DNA of 64,000 bases, taken from Cellulomonas chengniuliangii. Lineage in GTDB: Bacteria > Actinomycetota > Actinomycetes > Actinomycetales > Cellulomonadaceae. Every line of letters starts with the position of its first letter. Position 1 is the stretch's first letter. Positions 37,737 to 46,800 of this stretch are shown here, one piece after another. The position numbers and the translations under genes are program-made. The notes beneath the pieces were generated by a model, which did no database searches, was not told the DNA's origin, and worked only from the letters and a program-made list of their open reading frames with translations. The DNA lies in NCBI RefSeq assembly GCF_024508335.1, contig NZ_CP101988.1, forward strand, positions 62,001 through 126,000, read 5' to 3'.

Positions 37737-38684
37737 TCAGCGCAGCCGGGCGTCGAGCGCCGTGACGCGCGAGACCAGCAGCCGGTTGAAGGCGTCGGCG
37801 TCCACCGCGAGGGCGACATCGGCGTTGGGCGCGGCCTTGGCGACGTCGTCGACGTCCACCACCGTCATGCCGCGGGTCAGGGCGCCGGCGCACTCCACGT
37901 CGACGTGGAGGCTCCGGGTGGTCACCAGGCCCGGCTGGAGGACGGCCGCCACGGCCAGCGAGTCGTGCTGGGCGGTGGACGCGGTGCCCGCCACGGCCAG
38001 GTAGTACGCGGTGTAGAACTCGACCATCGCGAGCACGGCCTCGGCCACCGGCCCGCCGCCACGCAGGCCGTCCCAGTCCTCGGGCGCGGTGAGCGCCTGG
38101 TGGGTCACGTCCAGGCCGACCATCGTCACGGGGACGCCCGCGGCGAAGACCCGGGCCGCGGCCTCGGGGTCGTACCAGATGTTGAACTCCGCGGCCGGGG
38201 TCATGTTGCCGATCACCCGGGCCCCGCCGCCCATCAGCACGATGCGCTCGAGCCTCGCGGCGACGTCCGGGAACGCGGCGACGAGCACCGCGACGTTCGT
38301 CAGCGGGCCCAGCGCGATGAGCGTCACCGGCTCCGCCGAGCCCTCGATCACGTCGACCATGACCTGCACGGCCGATCGGGGGTCCGCTCCGCGCGGCGCC
38401 GGGTCGAGCCGCACGCCCCCGAACCCGTCCTCGCCATGGGTGCTCGGGTCGGGAGCGGAGTCCCGGCGCACGAGCGGCACATCGGCGCCCGCCGCCACCG
38501 GCACGTCGTCCCGGCCGAGCAGGTGCAGGAGGCGCAACGCGTTCTCGGTGGTGTGCGCCAGCCCGGTGTTGCCGCCCACCGTGGTGACGGCCCGCAGGTC
38601 CAGCTCGGGGCTCGCGATGGCGAGCATGAGCGCCAGGGCGTCGTCGATGCCCGGGTCGGTGTCGATGATGACGGGGATGGCCAT
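37737..38684 (-). CDS. Nucleoside hydrolase (paralogue 2)
   Basis: The product has 315 residues. The calcium motif is DTDPGIDD, the classic form; other blocks are AVTTVGGNTGLAHTTENA, LGPLTNVAVL, VLMGGGARVIGNMTPAAEFN and TAQHDSLAVAA with the His-Asp pair. I chose ATG at 38684, with GAGGAG six bases upstream; the GTG two codons before it lacks room for a ribosome site. This is the member closest to well-known inosine-uridine hydrolases, so it is the safest guess for a broad ribonucleoside hydrolase. Confidence 0.93.
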   Translation of the reverse strand: MAIPVIIDTDPGIDDALALMLAIASPELDLRAVTTVGGNTGLAHTTENALRLLHLLGRDDVPVAAGADVPLVRRDSAPDPSTHGEDGFGGVRLDPAPRGADPRSAVQVMVDVIEGSAEPVTLIALGPLTNVAVLVAAFPDVAARLERIVLMGGGARVIGNMTPAAEFNIWYDPEAAARVFAAGVPVTMVGLDVTHQALTAPEDWDGLRGGGPVAEAVLAMVEFYTAYYLAVAGTASTAQHDSLAVAAVLQPGLVTTRSLHVDVECAGALTRGMTVVDVDDVAKAAPNADVALAVDADAFNRLLVSRVTALDARLR

Positions 38685-38716
38685 GGTCACTCCTCGGTCT
38701 CGGCGTTGAGACGGTC

Positions 38717-38744
38717 GGTCAGGCGGTCAGGCGGTCAGGCGGTC
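38717..38744. repeat. Short tandem repeat (8-bp unit) between two nucleoside hydrolase genes
   Basis: The unit GGTCAGGC occurs three times in a row (38717-38740), followed by a partial fourth copy. It lies in the untranslated gap between paralogues 2 and 3. Slippage there would not alter a protein. Confidence 0.8.
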
Positions 38745-38758
38745 GCGCGATCGGGCGG

Positions 38759-39703
38759 TCACGCGCCGAGGGCGCGCAGGAACTTCTCATGGAAGGCCTC
38801 GACGTCCAGCGTGTCGACCAGGCGCACCACCCCGGGCTCGAGCGGGTCGGTGGGGTCCGGCTCGAAGCCGCGCAGGTCCGCGACGACCTGGCCGCGGGTC
38901 CGCTCCCCGCGCAGCTCGACGCCAGCCCGCGCCAGGCGGTAGGTGGCCAGGTCCGGGTCCAGCGCCAGGGCCATCGCCAGCGGGTCGTGCAGCACGCAGG
39001 TGCGCATGCCGACCAGCGGCTCGTACACGTCGATGTAGTGCTGCATCGACTGCCACAGCATCCGGCCGTGCGGCGTCTCGACGGCCTCGAGCCTCGCCAC
39101 GACCTCGGCCGGCATGGCCGTGCTCATGGTGATCTCCAAGCCCACCAGCACCAGGTCCCAGGGCGCGTCCAGCACGAGCTGCGCGGCCTCGGGGTCGTGC
39201 CAGATGTTCGCCTCGCCGGTCTCCGAGGCGTTGCCGGGGACGCCGGCCGCGCCGCCCATCACCACCACCCGGCGGATCAGGCGCGGCAGCTCGGGCTCGA
39301 GCAGCAGCGCCAGCCCGATGTTGGTGAGCGGTCCCACCGCGACGAGCGTCAGCTCGCCGGGGCGGCTGCGGGCCAGCCGGACGATCTCCGCGGCGGCCAG
39401 CGTGCCCGCGAGGCTGCGCTGCGACGGGGCGTGCCCGGCGTCGCCGAGCCCGTCGTGGCCGTGCACGAACTCGGCGGTCAGCAGCGGCTGGGCCATCGGC
39501 CGCGCGGCGCCCTGGTGCACCGGCACGTCGGTGAGCCCCACGGCGTCGAGGATGGTCAGCGTGTTGCGGGCGCCCACGTGCACCGGCACGTTGCCGTGCG
39601 TGACGGTGCACGCCACGAACCGCGCCCCGTTCCCGGCGCCGTACATGATCGCCATGGCGTCGTCGACGCCGGTGTCGCAGTCGAAGATGATCTCGGTGGC
39701 CAT
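38759..39703 (-). CDS. Nucleoside hydrolase (paralogue 3)
   Basis: The product has 314 residues with metal motif DCDTGVDD, then THGNVPVHVGARNTLTILD, VGPLTNIGLALL, MGGAAGVPGNASETGEANIW and the C-terminal CVLHDPLAMALAL with His-Asp intact. The ATG at 39703 lies one base after the stop of paralogue 4, so translation is coupled. Close likeness to paralogue 1 suggests an older duplication inside the operon. Confidence 0.92.
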   Translation of the reverse strand: MATEIIFDCDTGVDDAMAIMYGAGNGARFVACTVTHGNVPVHVGARNTLTILDAVGLTDVPVHQGAARPMAQPLLTAEFVHGHDGLGDAGHAPSQRSLAGTLAAAEIVRLARSRPGELTLVAVGPLTNIGLALLLEPELPRLIRRVVVMGGAAGVPGNASETGEANIWHDPEAAQLVLDAPWDLVLVGLEITMSTAMPAEVVARLEAVETPHGRMLWQSMQHYIDVYEPLVGMRTCVLHDPLAMALALDPDLATYRLARAGVELRGERTRGQVVADLRGFEPDPTDPLEPGVVRLVDTLDVEAFHEKFLRALGA

Positions 39704-39704
39704 A

Positions 39705-40652
39705 TCAGCCGGCCTTCCGTGCGGAGAGCGCGGCGATCGCCTCGACGGTCATGTCCCACAGCAGCGGCTTGTCGAGCCGGACGGCGACGTCCGTGTTGTG
39801 CGGCTGGCCCAGCAGGTCCTCGAAGTCGGTCACCGTCATGCCCGTGGTCCACGTGCCCGTGAGCTCCACGGCGACGAAGGCGCTGCGGGTGGTGAACACG
39901 TCCGGGTCCACGAGCCAGGCCACGCAGCACAGGTCGTGCACGGGCGGGGCGTCGAAGCCCTGGTGCTCGCGGTAGGTCTTCCCGAAGAACTTCAGGATCT
40001 CCACCACGAACTCGGACAGCGGCGAGTCGATGGCCGCGATCCGGGCCACCACGTCCGCGTCGGCGGTCGCCTGGTGGGTGAGGTCCAGCCCCACCATGAC
40101 CACCTTCCACGCGCCCGCGAACACCGCCTGCGCGGCCTCGGGGTCGGCGATGATGTTGAACTCCGCCGCCGGGGTCCGGTTGCCGCGGGTGTAGCCGCCG
40201 CCCATCAGGACGACCTGCTTGACCCGCTCGACGATGCGGGGCTCCTTGCTCATCGCCAGGGCGATGTTGGTGAGCGGGCCCGTGGGGACCAGCGTGAGGG
40301 TGCCGGGCTCGGCGGCCATCACCTCGTCGATGATGAGGTCCACGGCGTGCCGGGGGTCCAGCTCCCGCACCGGCGCCGGCAGCACGGGGCCGTCGAGCCC
40401 CGACTCGCCGTGGATGTCGGGCGCCACCATCTGGGGGCGGACCAGCGGTCCCCGGCACCCGGCGGCGACGGGCACGTCGATCCCCGCGATCGCGCACACC
40501 GACAGCGCGTTGCGGGTCACCTTCTCGAGAGTCTGGTTCCCGGCGCAGGTCGTCACGGCGACCAGCTCGATGCCGGGGTTGCCGGCGGCCAGGATCATCG
40601 CCAGGGCGTCGTCGTGGCCCGGGTCGCAGTCGAGGATGATGCGTTCGGTCAT
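39705..40652 (-). CDS. Nucleoside hydrolase (paralogue 4)
   Basis: The product has 315 residues. The metal motif is DCDPGHDD, followed by AVTTCAGNQTLEKVTRNAL, PTGPLTNIALAMSKEP, VLMGGGYTRGNRTPAAEFN and VHDLCCVAWLVDPDVF (His-Asp). The DPGHDD form and TCAGNQT block are those of pyrimidine-type hydrolases such as RihA/RihB, so a preference for uridine and cytidine is reasonable but unproven. The ATG at 40652 follows AAGGAG. Confidence 0.93.
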   Translation of the reverse strand: MTERIILDCDPGHDDALAMILAAGNPGIELVAVTTCAGNQTLEKVTRNALSVCAIAGIDVPVAAGCRGPLVRPQMVAPDIHGESGLDGPVLPAPVRELDPRHAVDLIIDEVMAAEPGTLTLVPTGPLTNIALAMSKEPRIVERVKQVVLMGGGYTRGNRTPAAEFNIIADPEAAQAVFAGAWKVVMVGLDLTHQATADADVVARIAAIDSPLSEFVVEILKFFGKTYREHQGFDAPPVHDLCCVAWLVDPDVFTTRSAFVAVELTGTWTTGMTVTDFEDLLGQPHNTDVAVRLDKPLLWDMTVEAIAALSARKAG

Positions 40653-40742
40653 GGTGGTGCTCCTTGCCGGATGAGGGCGCGCCTGCCCGCAGCGACGGCG
40701 TGCGCCGTGCCGTCGCCGGGGTCGAGCGGTCCGAGGGGGAGG

Positions 40743-41687
40743 TCAGGCTGTCTGTGGGGCCGGCGTCGCTGACGGCGCCTTGCTGCGGATCTTGTGGAAG
40801 CGGATGCCCACCAGGACCAGCGCGATGATCGTGATGATGTAGGGGGTCATGAGCGCCAGGTTCGAGTTGAACCCGGCGATGCCGAGCTGATCGGCGATCG
40901 CGTCCGCGGCGCCGAAGATGAACGCCGCGACCATCGTCCGCACCGGCTTGGCCAGCCCGAACGTGAGCGCCGCGACGGCGATGAAGCCGCGCCCCGAGGT
41001 CATGTTCGCGGTGAAGCTGCCGAGAGTGGCCATGGCCAGCTGCGCCCCGGCGACCCCGCACAGCACCCCGGAGATCAGGATGCTCTGGAACTTGACCCTG
41101 CGGACGCCGATGCCCGCGGCCTCGGCGGCGGCCTCGTCCTCGCCCACGGCGCGCAGGTGCACGCCGTAGCGGGTCCGGTACAGCACGATCGAGGCCACCG
41201 GCACGGCCAGGAGCGCGAGCCACACGAGCGCCGTCTGGTTGTGCAGGGCCGGGCCGATCACCGGGACCTCGGCGAGCGGGCCCAGCGAGATGCGCGGCAG
41301 CCGGATGCTCGCGCTGGGCGGCGTGACGCCCGGGTTGCCGTAGAAGACCTGCAGCAAGAACACCGACAGCCCCGCGGCCAGCAGGTTCACACCGATGCCG
41401 ACCACGATGAAGTCGGCCTTGAGCCACAGCGTCGCGAACGCGTAGATCAGGGCCAGGACCAGCGCGGCCGCCACCGCGGCGCCCACGCCGACGAGGGCGC
41501 TGCCGGTGGCCGAGCCGACGGCGATCGAGGTGAACGCCCCGATCAGCATCATGCCCTCGAGCCCGATGTTGAGGATGTTGCCCTGCTGGGTGAACGCGCC
41601 GCCGATGGCGGCCAGCAGCAGCGGCGCCACCTTCATCAGGATGACGAAGAGCATGCTGGCGGTGAAGATCTGCTCCAGGACGCCCAT
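40743..41687 (-). CDS. ABC transporter permease 2, nucleoside (BMP) type
   Basis: The product has 314 residues and is the second membrane subunit of a BMP-type nucleoside importer (YufQ/RnsD-like). Marks are QGNILNIGLEGMMLIGAFTS, the motif ADFIVVGIGVNLLAAGLSVF, the loop GEDEAAAEAAGIGVRRVKFQ (cytosolic coupling region) and RGFIAVAALTFG. About eight to nine helices are visible. The ATG at 41687 overlaps the stop of the ATPase-permease fusion by one base (TGATG). Confidence 0.92.
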   Translation of the reverse strand: MGVLEQIFTASMLFVILMKVAPLLLAAIGGAFTQQGNILNIGLEGMMLIGAFTSIAVGSATGSALVGVGAAVAAALVLALIYAFATLWLKADFIVVGIGVNLLAAGLSVFLLQVFYGNPGVTPPSASIRLPRISLGPLAEVPVIGPALHNQTALVWLALLAVPVASIVLYRTRYGVHLRAVGEDEAAAEAAGIGVRRVKFQSILISGVLCGVAGAQLAMATLGSFTANMTSGRGFIAVAALTFGLAKPVRTMVAAFIFGAADAIADQLGIAGFNSNLALMTPYIITIIALVLVGIRFHKIRSKAPSATPAPQTA

Positions 41688-44596
41688 CAGAGGTCTCCTC
41701 GGTTCTCGGCGTCGGCGCCGCGGTCCGGCGTCCGGGGTGTGCCACCAGGTGGCGGTGCGGCCGCTGCGCCAGGACGCTCAGCGGCCAGGACGGGCTCGTG
41801 GTCGAGGGGCGCGTCGGCGGCGGGTCCCGCCGTGGCGCCCGCGGCGGCGGCAGCGGGGGCCGCCGTCGTGCGCCGGCGGCTGGGCAGCATCGCCAGGAGC
41901 TTGTCGCGGGTGCGGCGGTCCACCAGGAACACCGCGGTGATGGACAGGATGATCAGGCCCTGGAGGACGTTGACCAGCGGGAACGGCACCGAGGTGTTGA
42001 GCTGCATCGCGTTCGAGCCGGCCATCATGTTGGCGTAGAACGCCGCCGCGACGATCGCCGCCCACGGGTTCAGCCGGGCCAGCAGCGCCACGGTGATGCC
42101 GAGGAACCCGTAGCCGGGGGAGAACGTCTGCAGGAACCGGCCGCCGTTGGGGCCGAGCACGAACAGCGTCCCGGCGAGCCCGGCGACGGCGCCGGAGATC
42201 GCCATGACCTGGATGCTCATCATCTTCGGGTTGACGCCGGTGTACTCCGCGAAGCGGTTCATCTCGCCGAGCTGGCGGACCCGCAGGCCCCACACCGAGC
42301 GCGTCAGCACCAGGCCCAGGGCGATCACGATGAGCAGGGCCACCACCAGGTCCATGCCGAACCCGTACGGCGCGCTGAACACGGGCAGCCGCGCCTCAGG
42401 GAGGATCTTCGGCGACGCCGCGAGCCCGGCGCCGGGGTCCCGGAACGGGCCGGTCACCAGGTAGGCGGTGAGCAGGGTCGCGATGGTGCTCATCATGAGC
42501 GTGGTGACGATGATGTCCACCCGCCAGAACGCGAGCAGCGCCCCGGGGATCGCGCCCCAGATCATCGCCCCGAGCATGCCGCACAGCATCATCACCACGG
42601 TGAGCAGCGGCGCCGGCAGGTCGGTGAAGGTGAAGCCCGCCCACGCGCCGCAGAACGCGCCGATGAAGAGCTGGCCCTCGCCGCCGATGTTGAAGAACCC
42701 GGCGCGGAAGGAGATGATCACCGCCGCCGAGAGCACGGCGAGCGGGATGAACTGCGAGATCAGCGCCGCCATGCCGAACGGGGCGCGGAAGTTCGAGAAG
42801 AACAGCTCGGTGTACGCCGCGAGGGGGTTCTCCCCGAGCGCGAGGATCACGATCGCCCCGATGACCAGTGACAGCGCGATGGCCATCACGGGCTGCGCCG
42901 AGCCGCGCAGCGCGGCGAGGCACGATCTGCCCAGGCGTTGCGGGATGCCCTCCCGCTCCTGCGGGACGGGTGTCGCCTCGCGCGGGGCGGCGGGCGCGTC
43001 CGAGCCGCTTGCCGCTGCCGCTGCCGCGGCGCGCTCGGCGACCACGGCGTCATGCGACGCCTGGGCCCGGGCGAGGTCCTCGGCCTGCGGCGGGATGCCC
43101 GCCATGGCCAGGCCGACCGCGGCCTCGCTCATGTTCTCCTGCGTGAACTCCGCGACGATCTGCCCGCGGAACATCACGAGCAGCCGGTCGGACAGCGACA
43201 TGACCTCGTTGAGGTCGGCGGACAGCAGCAGCACGCCGGCGCCCTGGTCCCGCTGGGACACGATCGCGTTGTGCACGAACTCCATCGCGCCGACGTCGAC
43301 GCCGCGCGTGGGCTGGCTGACCATGAGGACCTTGGGCGAGCTCTCGAACTCGCGCGCGATGACGACCTTCTGGATGTTCCCGCCGGACAGCGTGCTGATC
43401 GTCGTGGACGGCTGGGCGCCGCGCACGTCGAAGCCGGCGATGAGCCGGCGGGCGAACGCCTCGGCGCTGCTGCCGCTGATCCAGCCGCGCCTCGCCACCG
43501 GCGCCGTCAGGTGGGTGGGGATGAGGTTCTCGGTGACCGACATCCCCGGGCCGGTGCCCACCGCGTGACGGTCCTCGGGGATGTACGCGAGGCCCGCGGC
43601 GCGCCGGGCGGCGACGCTCGCCCCGCTGACGTCCGCACCGGCCAGGGTGATGCGGCCGGCGTCGACGCCCTGCATTCCGGCGACCGCGGCGGCGAGCTCG
43701 GACTGCCCGTTGCCCTCCACGCCGGCGATGCCGACGATCTCCCCGGCGCGCACCTGCAGCGCGAGGTCGTCGATGACGGTCACGCCCCGCTCGTCCACGA
43801 CCGTGAGGCCGTCGACCTCCAGCACCGGGGCGCCGGGCTTCGCGGGGGTGTGGGCGATGCGCAGCAGCACCTCGCGGCCGACCATCATCTGCGCGATGTC
43901 GGCCTGGGAGAGGCCCGCCGCGGGGCGCGTGTCGATGGAGCGGCCGTCGCGGATCACCGTGATGGCGTCGGCGATCTCGAGGACCTCGCCGAGCTTGTGC
44001 GAGATGAACAGCACGGCGCACCCCTTGGCCGCGAGCGACCGGATGACCTCGAACAGCTCGTCGGACTCGCCGGGGGTGAGCACGGCCGTGGGCTCGTCGA
44101 GGATCAGCAGCCGGGTGTCGTGACTGAGGGCCTTGAGGACCTCGACGCGCTGGCGCAGCCCGACGGAGAGCGTCGAGACCTTCGCCTGGGGGTCGATCTC
44201 GAGGCCGAAGCGCTCGCTGAGCGCGGAGACCTCCGCCTCCATGCGCTTCGCGTCGAGGGTGCCCCGCTGGGTGCGCAGCTCCCGGCCGAGGAAGACGTTG
44301 GCGGCGACCGTGAGGGACGGCACGAGCTTGAAGTGCTGGTGCACCATGCCGATGCCCAGGGCTGACGCCTTCTGGGGGCTGGTGATCCGCACCTCCCGGC
44401 CGTCGAAGAGGATGGCGCCGGAATCGGGCTGGGCCGTGCCGGCGATCATCGTCATGAGGGTCGTCTTGCCGGCGCCGTTCTCGCCGACGAGGGCGTGGAT
44501 CCGCCCGGGGAGCACGGACAAGGAGATGTCGTCGTTCGCCACCTTGGGCCCGAAGGCCTTGGTGATGTGGCGGAGCTCCAGCAGGGGTGTGGCCAT
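41687..44596 (-). CDS. Fused ABC transporter: tandem ATPase domains plus permease 1, nucleoside type
   Basis: A single open frame encodes 969 residues. Residues 1-510 are a double ATPase of the sugar/nucleoside type: first half with Walker A GENGAGKTT (38-46), signature LSVGLRQRVEV and Walker B LLILDEPTAVL; second half with a degenerate Walker A (GVEGNGQSEL), signature LSGGNIQKVV and MVSQPTRGVD. After a linker (VVAERAAAAAAASGS...) residues from about 570 on are a permease with VIISFRAGFFNIGGEGQLFIG and the coupling loop GEMNRFAEYTGVNPKMMSIQ. In other bacteria (YufO, YufP) these are separate genes. No ribosome site or ATG lies at the junction; a sequence error that removed a stop cannot be excluded. 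I chose the ATG at 44596. Confidence 0.9.
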   Translation of the reverse strand: MATPLLELRHITKAFGPKVANDDISLSVLPGRIHALVGENGAGKTTLMTMIAGTAQPDSGAILFDGREVRITSPQKASALGIGMVHQHFKLVPSLTVAANVFLGRELRTQRGTLDAKRMEAEVSALSERFGLEIDPQAKVSTLSVGLRQRVEVLKALSHDTRLLILDEPTAVLTPGESDELFEVIRSLAAKGCAVLFISHKLGEVLEIADAITVIRDGRSIDTRPAAGLSQADIAQMMVGREVLLRIAHTPAKPGAPVLEVDGLTVVDERGVTVIDDLALQVRAGEIVGIAGVEGNGQSELAAAVAGMQGVDAGRITLAGADVSGASVAARRAAGLAYIPEDRHAVGTGPGMSVTENLIPTHLTAPVARRGWISGSSAEAFARRLIAGFDVRGAQPSTTISTLSGGNIQKVVIAREFESSPKVLMVSQPTRGVDVGAMEFVHNAIVSQRDQGAGVLLLSADLNEVMSLSDRLLVMFRGQIVAEFTQENMSEAAVGLAMAGIPPQAEDLARAQASHDAVVAERAAAAAAASGSDAPAAPREATPVPQEREGIPQRLGRSCLAALRGSAQPVMAIALSLVIGAIVILALGENPLAAYTELFFSNFRAPFGMAALISQFIPLAVLSAAVIISFRAGFFNIGGEGQLFIGAFCGAWAGFTFTDLPAPLLTVVMMLCGMLGAMIWGAIPGALLAFWRVDIIVTTLMMSTIATLLTAYLVTGPFRDPGAGLAASPKILPEARLPVFSAPYGFGMDLVVALLIVIALGLVLTRSVWGLRVRQLGEMNRFAEYTGVNPKMMSIQVMAISGAVAGLAGTLFVLGPNGGRFLQTFSPGYGFLGITVALLARLNPWAAIVAAAFYANMMAGSNAMQLNTSVPFPLVNVLQGLIILSITAVFLVDRRTRDKLLAMLPSRRRTTAAPAAAAAGATAGPAADAPLDHEPVLAAERPGAAAAPPPGGTPRTPDRGADAENRGDL

Positions 44597-44640
44597 GAGT
44601 GGACGTCTCTCTTCGGTCGTGGCCTTCAAGGGGGTGTGCG

Positions 44641-44680
44641 GTGGCCGCTGCCCGCCGGGGGGACAGCCGGCAGCGGCCAC
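44641..44680 (-). terminator. Intercistronic hairpin after the BMP lipoprotein gene
   Basis: Arms GTGGCCGCTGCC (44641-44652) and its reverse complement (44669-44680) form a 12-bp stem right after the binding-protein stop (44693) and before the ABC gene. Such hairpins often reduce read-through or protect the upstream RNA so that binding protein is made in excess over membrane parts. I infer that role here. Confidence 0.65.
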
Positions 44681-44692
44681 GCGCGAGGGGCG

Positions 44693-45739
44693 TCAGTACG
44701 CCGTCGGGACCTTGATCTCGCCGTCGACGACCTTCTTCGAGTACGTCGCGATCTCGTCCTGGATCTCCTTCGGGACGATGTCGCCGTTGTCCTCGAAGGT
44801 GAGGCTCACGCCGTTGTTGTGCAGGCCGTACTCGGTGGTCTCGCCGAACTTGAGCGTGCCCGCGGCGTGCGCGTCGACGGCCGACTTGAGCGAGACGCCG
44901 ATGTTCTTGAGCATCGAGCCGAGGATGTGCCCCTTGTGCAGCGGGTTCTGGTTCGAGTCGACGCCGATCGCGTACCGGTTGCTGTCCTCGGCGGCGCGCA
45001 GCACGCCGATGCCGGCGCCTCCCGCGACCTGGAAGACGACGTCCGCGCCCTGCTCGTACATGGCGGTGGCCTGGTCGAACCCGCGGTTCGAGTCGACGAA
45101 GTCGCCGACGTAGGAGACGAGGACCTCGATCGACGGGTCGACGGACTCCACGCCCTTCTTGTAGCCGACCACGAAGTCGTTGATCACGGGGATGTCCATG
45201 CCGCCGACGATCCCGACCTTCTTGCTGCCGGTGGCCAGCGGGAACGTGTCCTTGTTGATGGTCGCCTGCGCGGCGAGCACGCCAGCCAGGAACGAGCCCT
45301 CGTTCTGGCGGTAGACGATGGACGCGACGTTGGGCTGCTCGACGACGGAGTCGTAGATCAGGTAGTTCTGCTTCGGGTACTTCGGGGCGGTCTCGTCGAG
45401 GATGTCGATGAACTGCGAGGTGCCGACGATCACGACGTCCCAGTCGCCGCCGGAGACGGACTCCAGGTTCGAGCGCCACTGCGCCGGGTTCTCGGCGTCG
45501 CTCTGGATGTTCTGGATCTTGCTGCCGGCCTTCTCCATCTCGGCCATGCCGCGTGCCGCGTCGTCGAAGAACCCCTGGTCGCCCAGCGGGCCGTTGACGA
45601 CGTTCACCACGGACAGCGCGCCGTCCTTGGCGCCCTCCGTGCTGCCGGCGGTCTCCGTGGCGTCGCCGCCACCGCACGCCGCGAGTGTGAGGGTGGCAGC
45701 CGCGGCGATCGCGACACCGCCTATCAGTCGCTGCTTCAT
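44693..45739 (-). CDS. BMP-family nucleoside-binding lipoprotein
   Basis: This is the substrate-binding protein of the nucleoside importer, with 348 residues. The N-terminus MKQRLIGGVAIAAAATLTLA runs into a lipobox (LTLAAC, lipidated Cys22). The mature part has the BMP/Med fold marks VVNGPLGDQGFFDDAARGM, WDVVIVGTSQF, QNEGSFLAGVLAAQ, VGIVGGMDIPVINDFV and GADVVFQVAGGAGIGVL. The ATG at 45739 follows AAAGGAG. It would capture nucleosides at the outer face of the membrane. Confidence 0.94.
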   Translation of the reverse strand: MKQRLIGGVAIAAAATLTLAACGGGDATETAGSTEGAKDGALSVVNVVNGPLGDQGFFDDAARGMAEMEKAGSKIQNIQSDAENPAQWRSNLESVSGGDWDVVIVGTSQFIDILDETAPKYPKQNYLIYDSVVEQPNVASIVYRQNEGSFLAGVLAAQATINKDTFPLATGSKKVGIVGGMDIPVINDFVVGYKKGVESVDPSIEVLVSYVGDFVDSNRGFDQATAMYEQGADVVFQVAGGAGIGVLRAAEDSNRYAIGVDSNQNPLHKGHILGSMLKNIGVSLKSAVDAHAAGTLKFGETTEYGLHNNGVSLTFEDNGDIVPKEIQDEIATYSKKVVDGEIKVPTAY

Positions 45740-45790
45740 TGTCGTGCTCCTTTGCACTGGTGAACTCATTGCGGGGGTTGGACAGGTCGT

Positions 45791-46729
45791 TCAGGGCCCC
45801 GGGGGCGGGGAGCCCAGCGGCTCCGCGGCCCGGGCGAGGGAGGCGCGCACGGCCTCCGGACGCGGCATCCCGGTGGTGGCTCCGAGGGAGCCCACCGAGA
45901 CGGCTCCGGCGTGGGCGGCCCAGCGGGCCGAGGCGACGAGGTCCTCGCCGCGGCTGAGCGCGTCGGCGAGGGCCCCGATGAAGGTGTCGCCGGCGCCGGT
46001 CGTGTCGACGACCGCGACCCGGGGGGCGGTGACGTGGGACAGCTCGGCGCCGTCCCACACGAAGGCCCCACGCTCCCCGACAGTCACCACCACCGAGCCG
46101 CTGATGGCGGTGTCGGCGGCGAGCTCGGCGGCGAGCGTCGCGGGGTCGGGGGGCAGGGGCCGCCCGGTGACGGCCTCGTACTCGATCTCGTTGACCACGA
46201 GAACGTCGACGAGGTCGAGGATCTCCGCGGGCAGGGCTTGGGCGGGGGCGGGGTTGAGGACGAACGAGCCGCGGGCGGCGCGCGCCGCGGCGAGCACGGC
46301 GTCGAGGGGCACCTCGAGCTGCGCGACGACGACGGCGGCCTCGGCGACGGTCGGCCCGGCGGCCTCGACGTGGCGGGCGGAGAGGCAGCCGTTGGCGCCG
46401 GCGACGACGACGATGCTGTTCTCGGCGGCGGAGTCGACCTGGACCATGGCGCGGCCGGTGGGGGTCTGCGGCTGGGCGCCGAGGTGGCGGAGGTCGATGC
46501 CCTCGCCGCGCATCGCGGCACGGACCTCGGCGGCGTCGGGGTCGTCCCCGGTGAGGCCGACGAACGCGACGCGGCGGCCGAGCCGTGCGGCGGCGATGGC
46601 CTGGTTGCTGCCCTTGCCGCCGAGGAACTCGGCGTAGCCGGTCGCGGACACGGTCTCGCCCGGACGGGGAAGCTCGTCGACAGAGGCGACGAGATCGATG
46701 TTGACGCTTCCCACCACGGTCACGTCCAT
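45791..46729 (-). CDS. rbsK: Ribokinase
   Basis: The product is a PfkB-family sugar kinase of 312 residues and a good match to ribokinase: VVGSVNIDLVASVDELPRPG, then GGKGSNQAIAAARLG, the block LNPAPAQALP, VNEIEYEAVTG and the catalytic motif VDTTGAGDTFIGALADAL. It would phosphorylate the ribose released by the nucleoside hydrolases. I used ATG at 46729 (GGAG nine bases upstream); ATG at 46744 would add five residues. It is the first gene of the leftward operon, behind a promoter and operator at 46770-46830. Confidence 0.92.
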   Translation of the reverse strand: MDVTVVGSVNIDLVASVDELPRPGETVSATGYAEFLGGKGSNQAIAAARLGRRVAFVGLTGDDPDAAEVRAAMRGEGIDLRHLGAQPQTPTGRAMVQVDSAAENSIVVVAGANGCLSARHVEAAGPTVAEAAVVVAQLEVPLDAVLAAARAARGSFVLNPAPAQALPAEILDLVDVLVVNEIEYEAVTGRPLPPDPATLAAELAADTAISGSVVVTVGERGAFVWDGAELSHVTAPRVAVVDTTGAGDTFIGALADALSRGEDLVASARWAAHAGAVSVGSLGATTGMPRPEAVRASLARAAEPLGSPPPGP

Positions 46730-46769
46730 GCGCTCAGGCTCCATTGCCCGACCCTTTGATCGCAGTCTG

Positions 46770-46789
46770 CTCAGAGATCGTTCTCTGAG
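46770..46789. promoter_or_regulatory. Palindromic operator of the nucleoside operon
   Basis: CTCAGAGA (46770-46777) and TCTCTGAG (46782-46789) form perfect 8-bp arms around TCGT, with a CG in the centre as in LacI-family operators. It lies a few bases downstream of the predicted start of rbsK transcription, where a bound repressor would block RNA polymerase. The divergent LacI protein at 47119 is the natural candidate. Confidence 0.7.
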
Positions 46790-46800
46790 CCGTGGCCCTG

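Noticed and set aside
38717-38744. Short repeats as a possible CRISPR array
   Set aside because: Eight-base units in direct contact with no spacers; a simple slippage repeat.
43050-46058. 1002-codon minus-strand frame overlapping the BMP lipoprotein and ATPase genes
   Set aside because: Wrong frame for both known proteins; mainly Arg/Gly/Pro low-complexity sequence.
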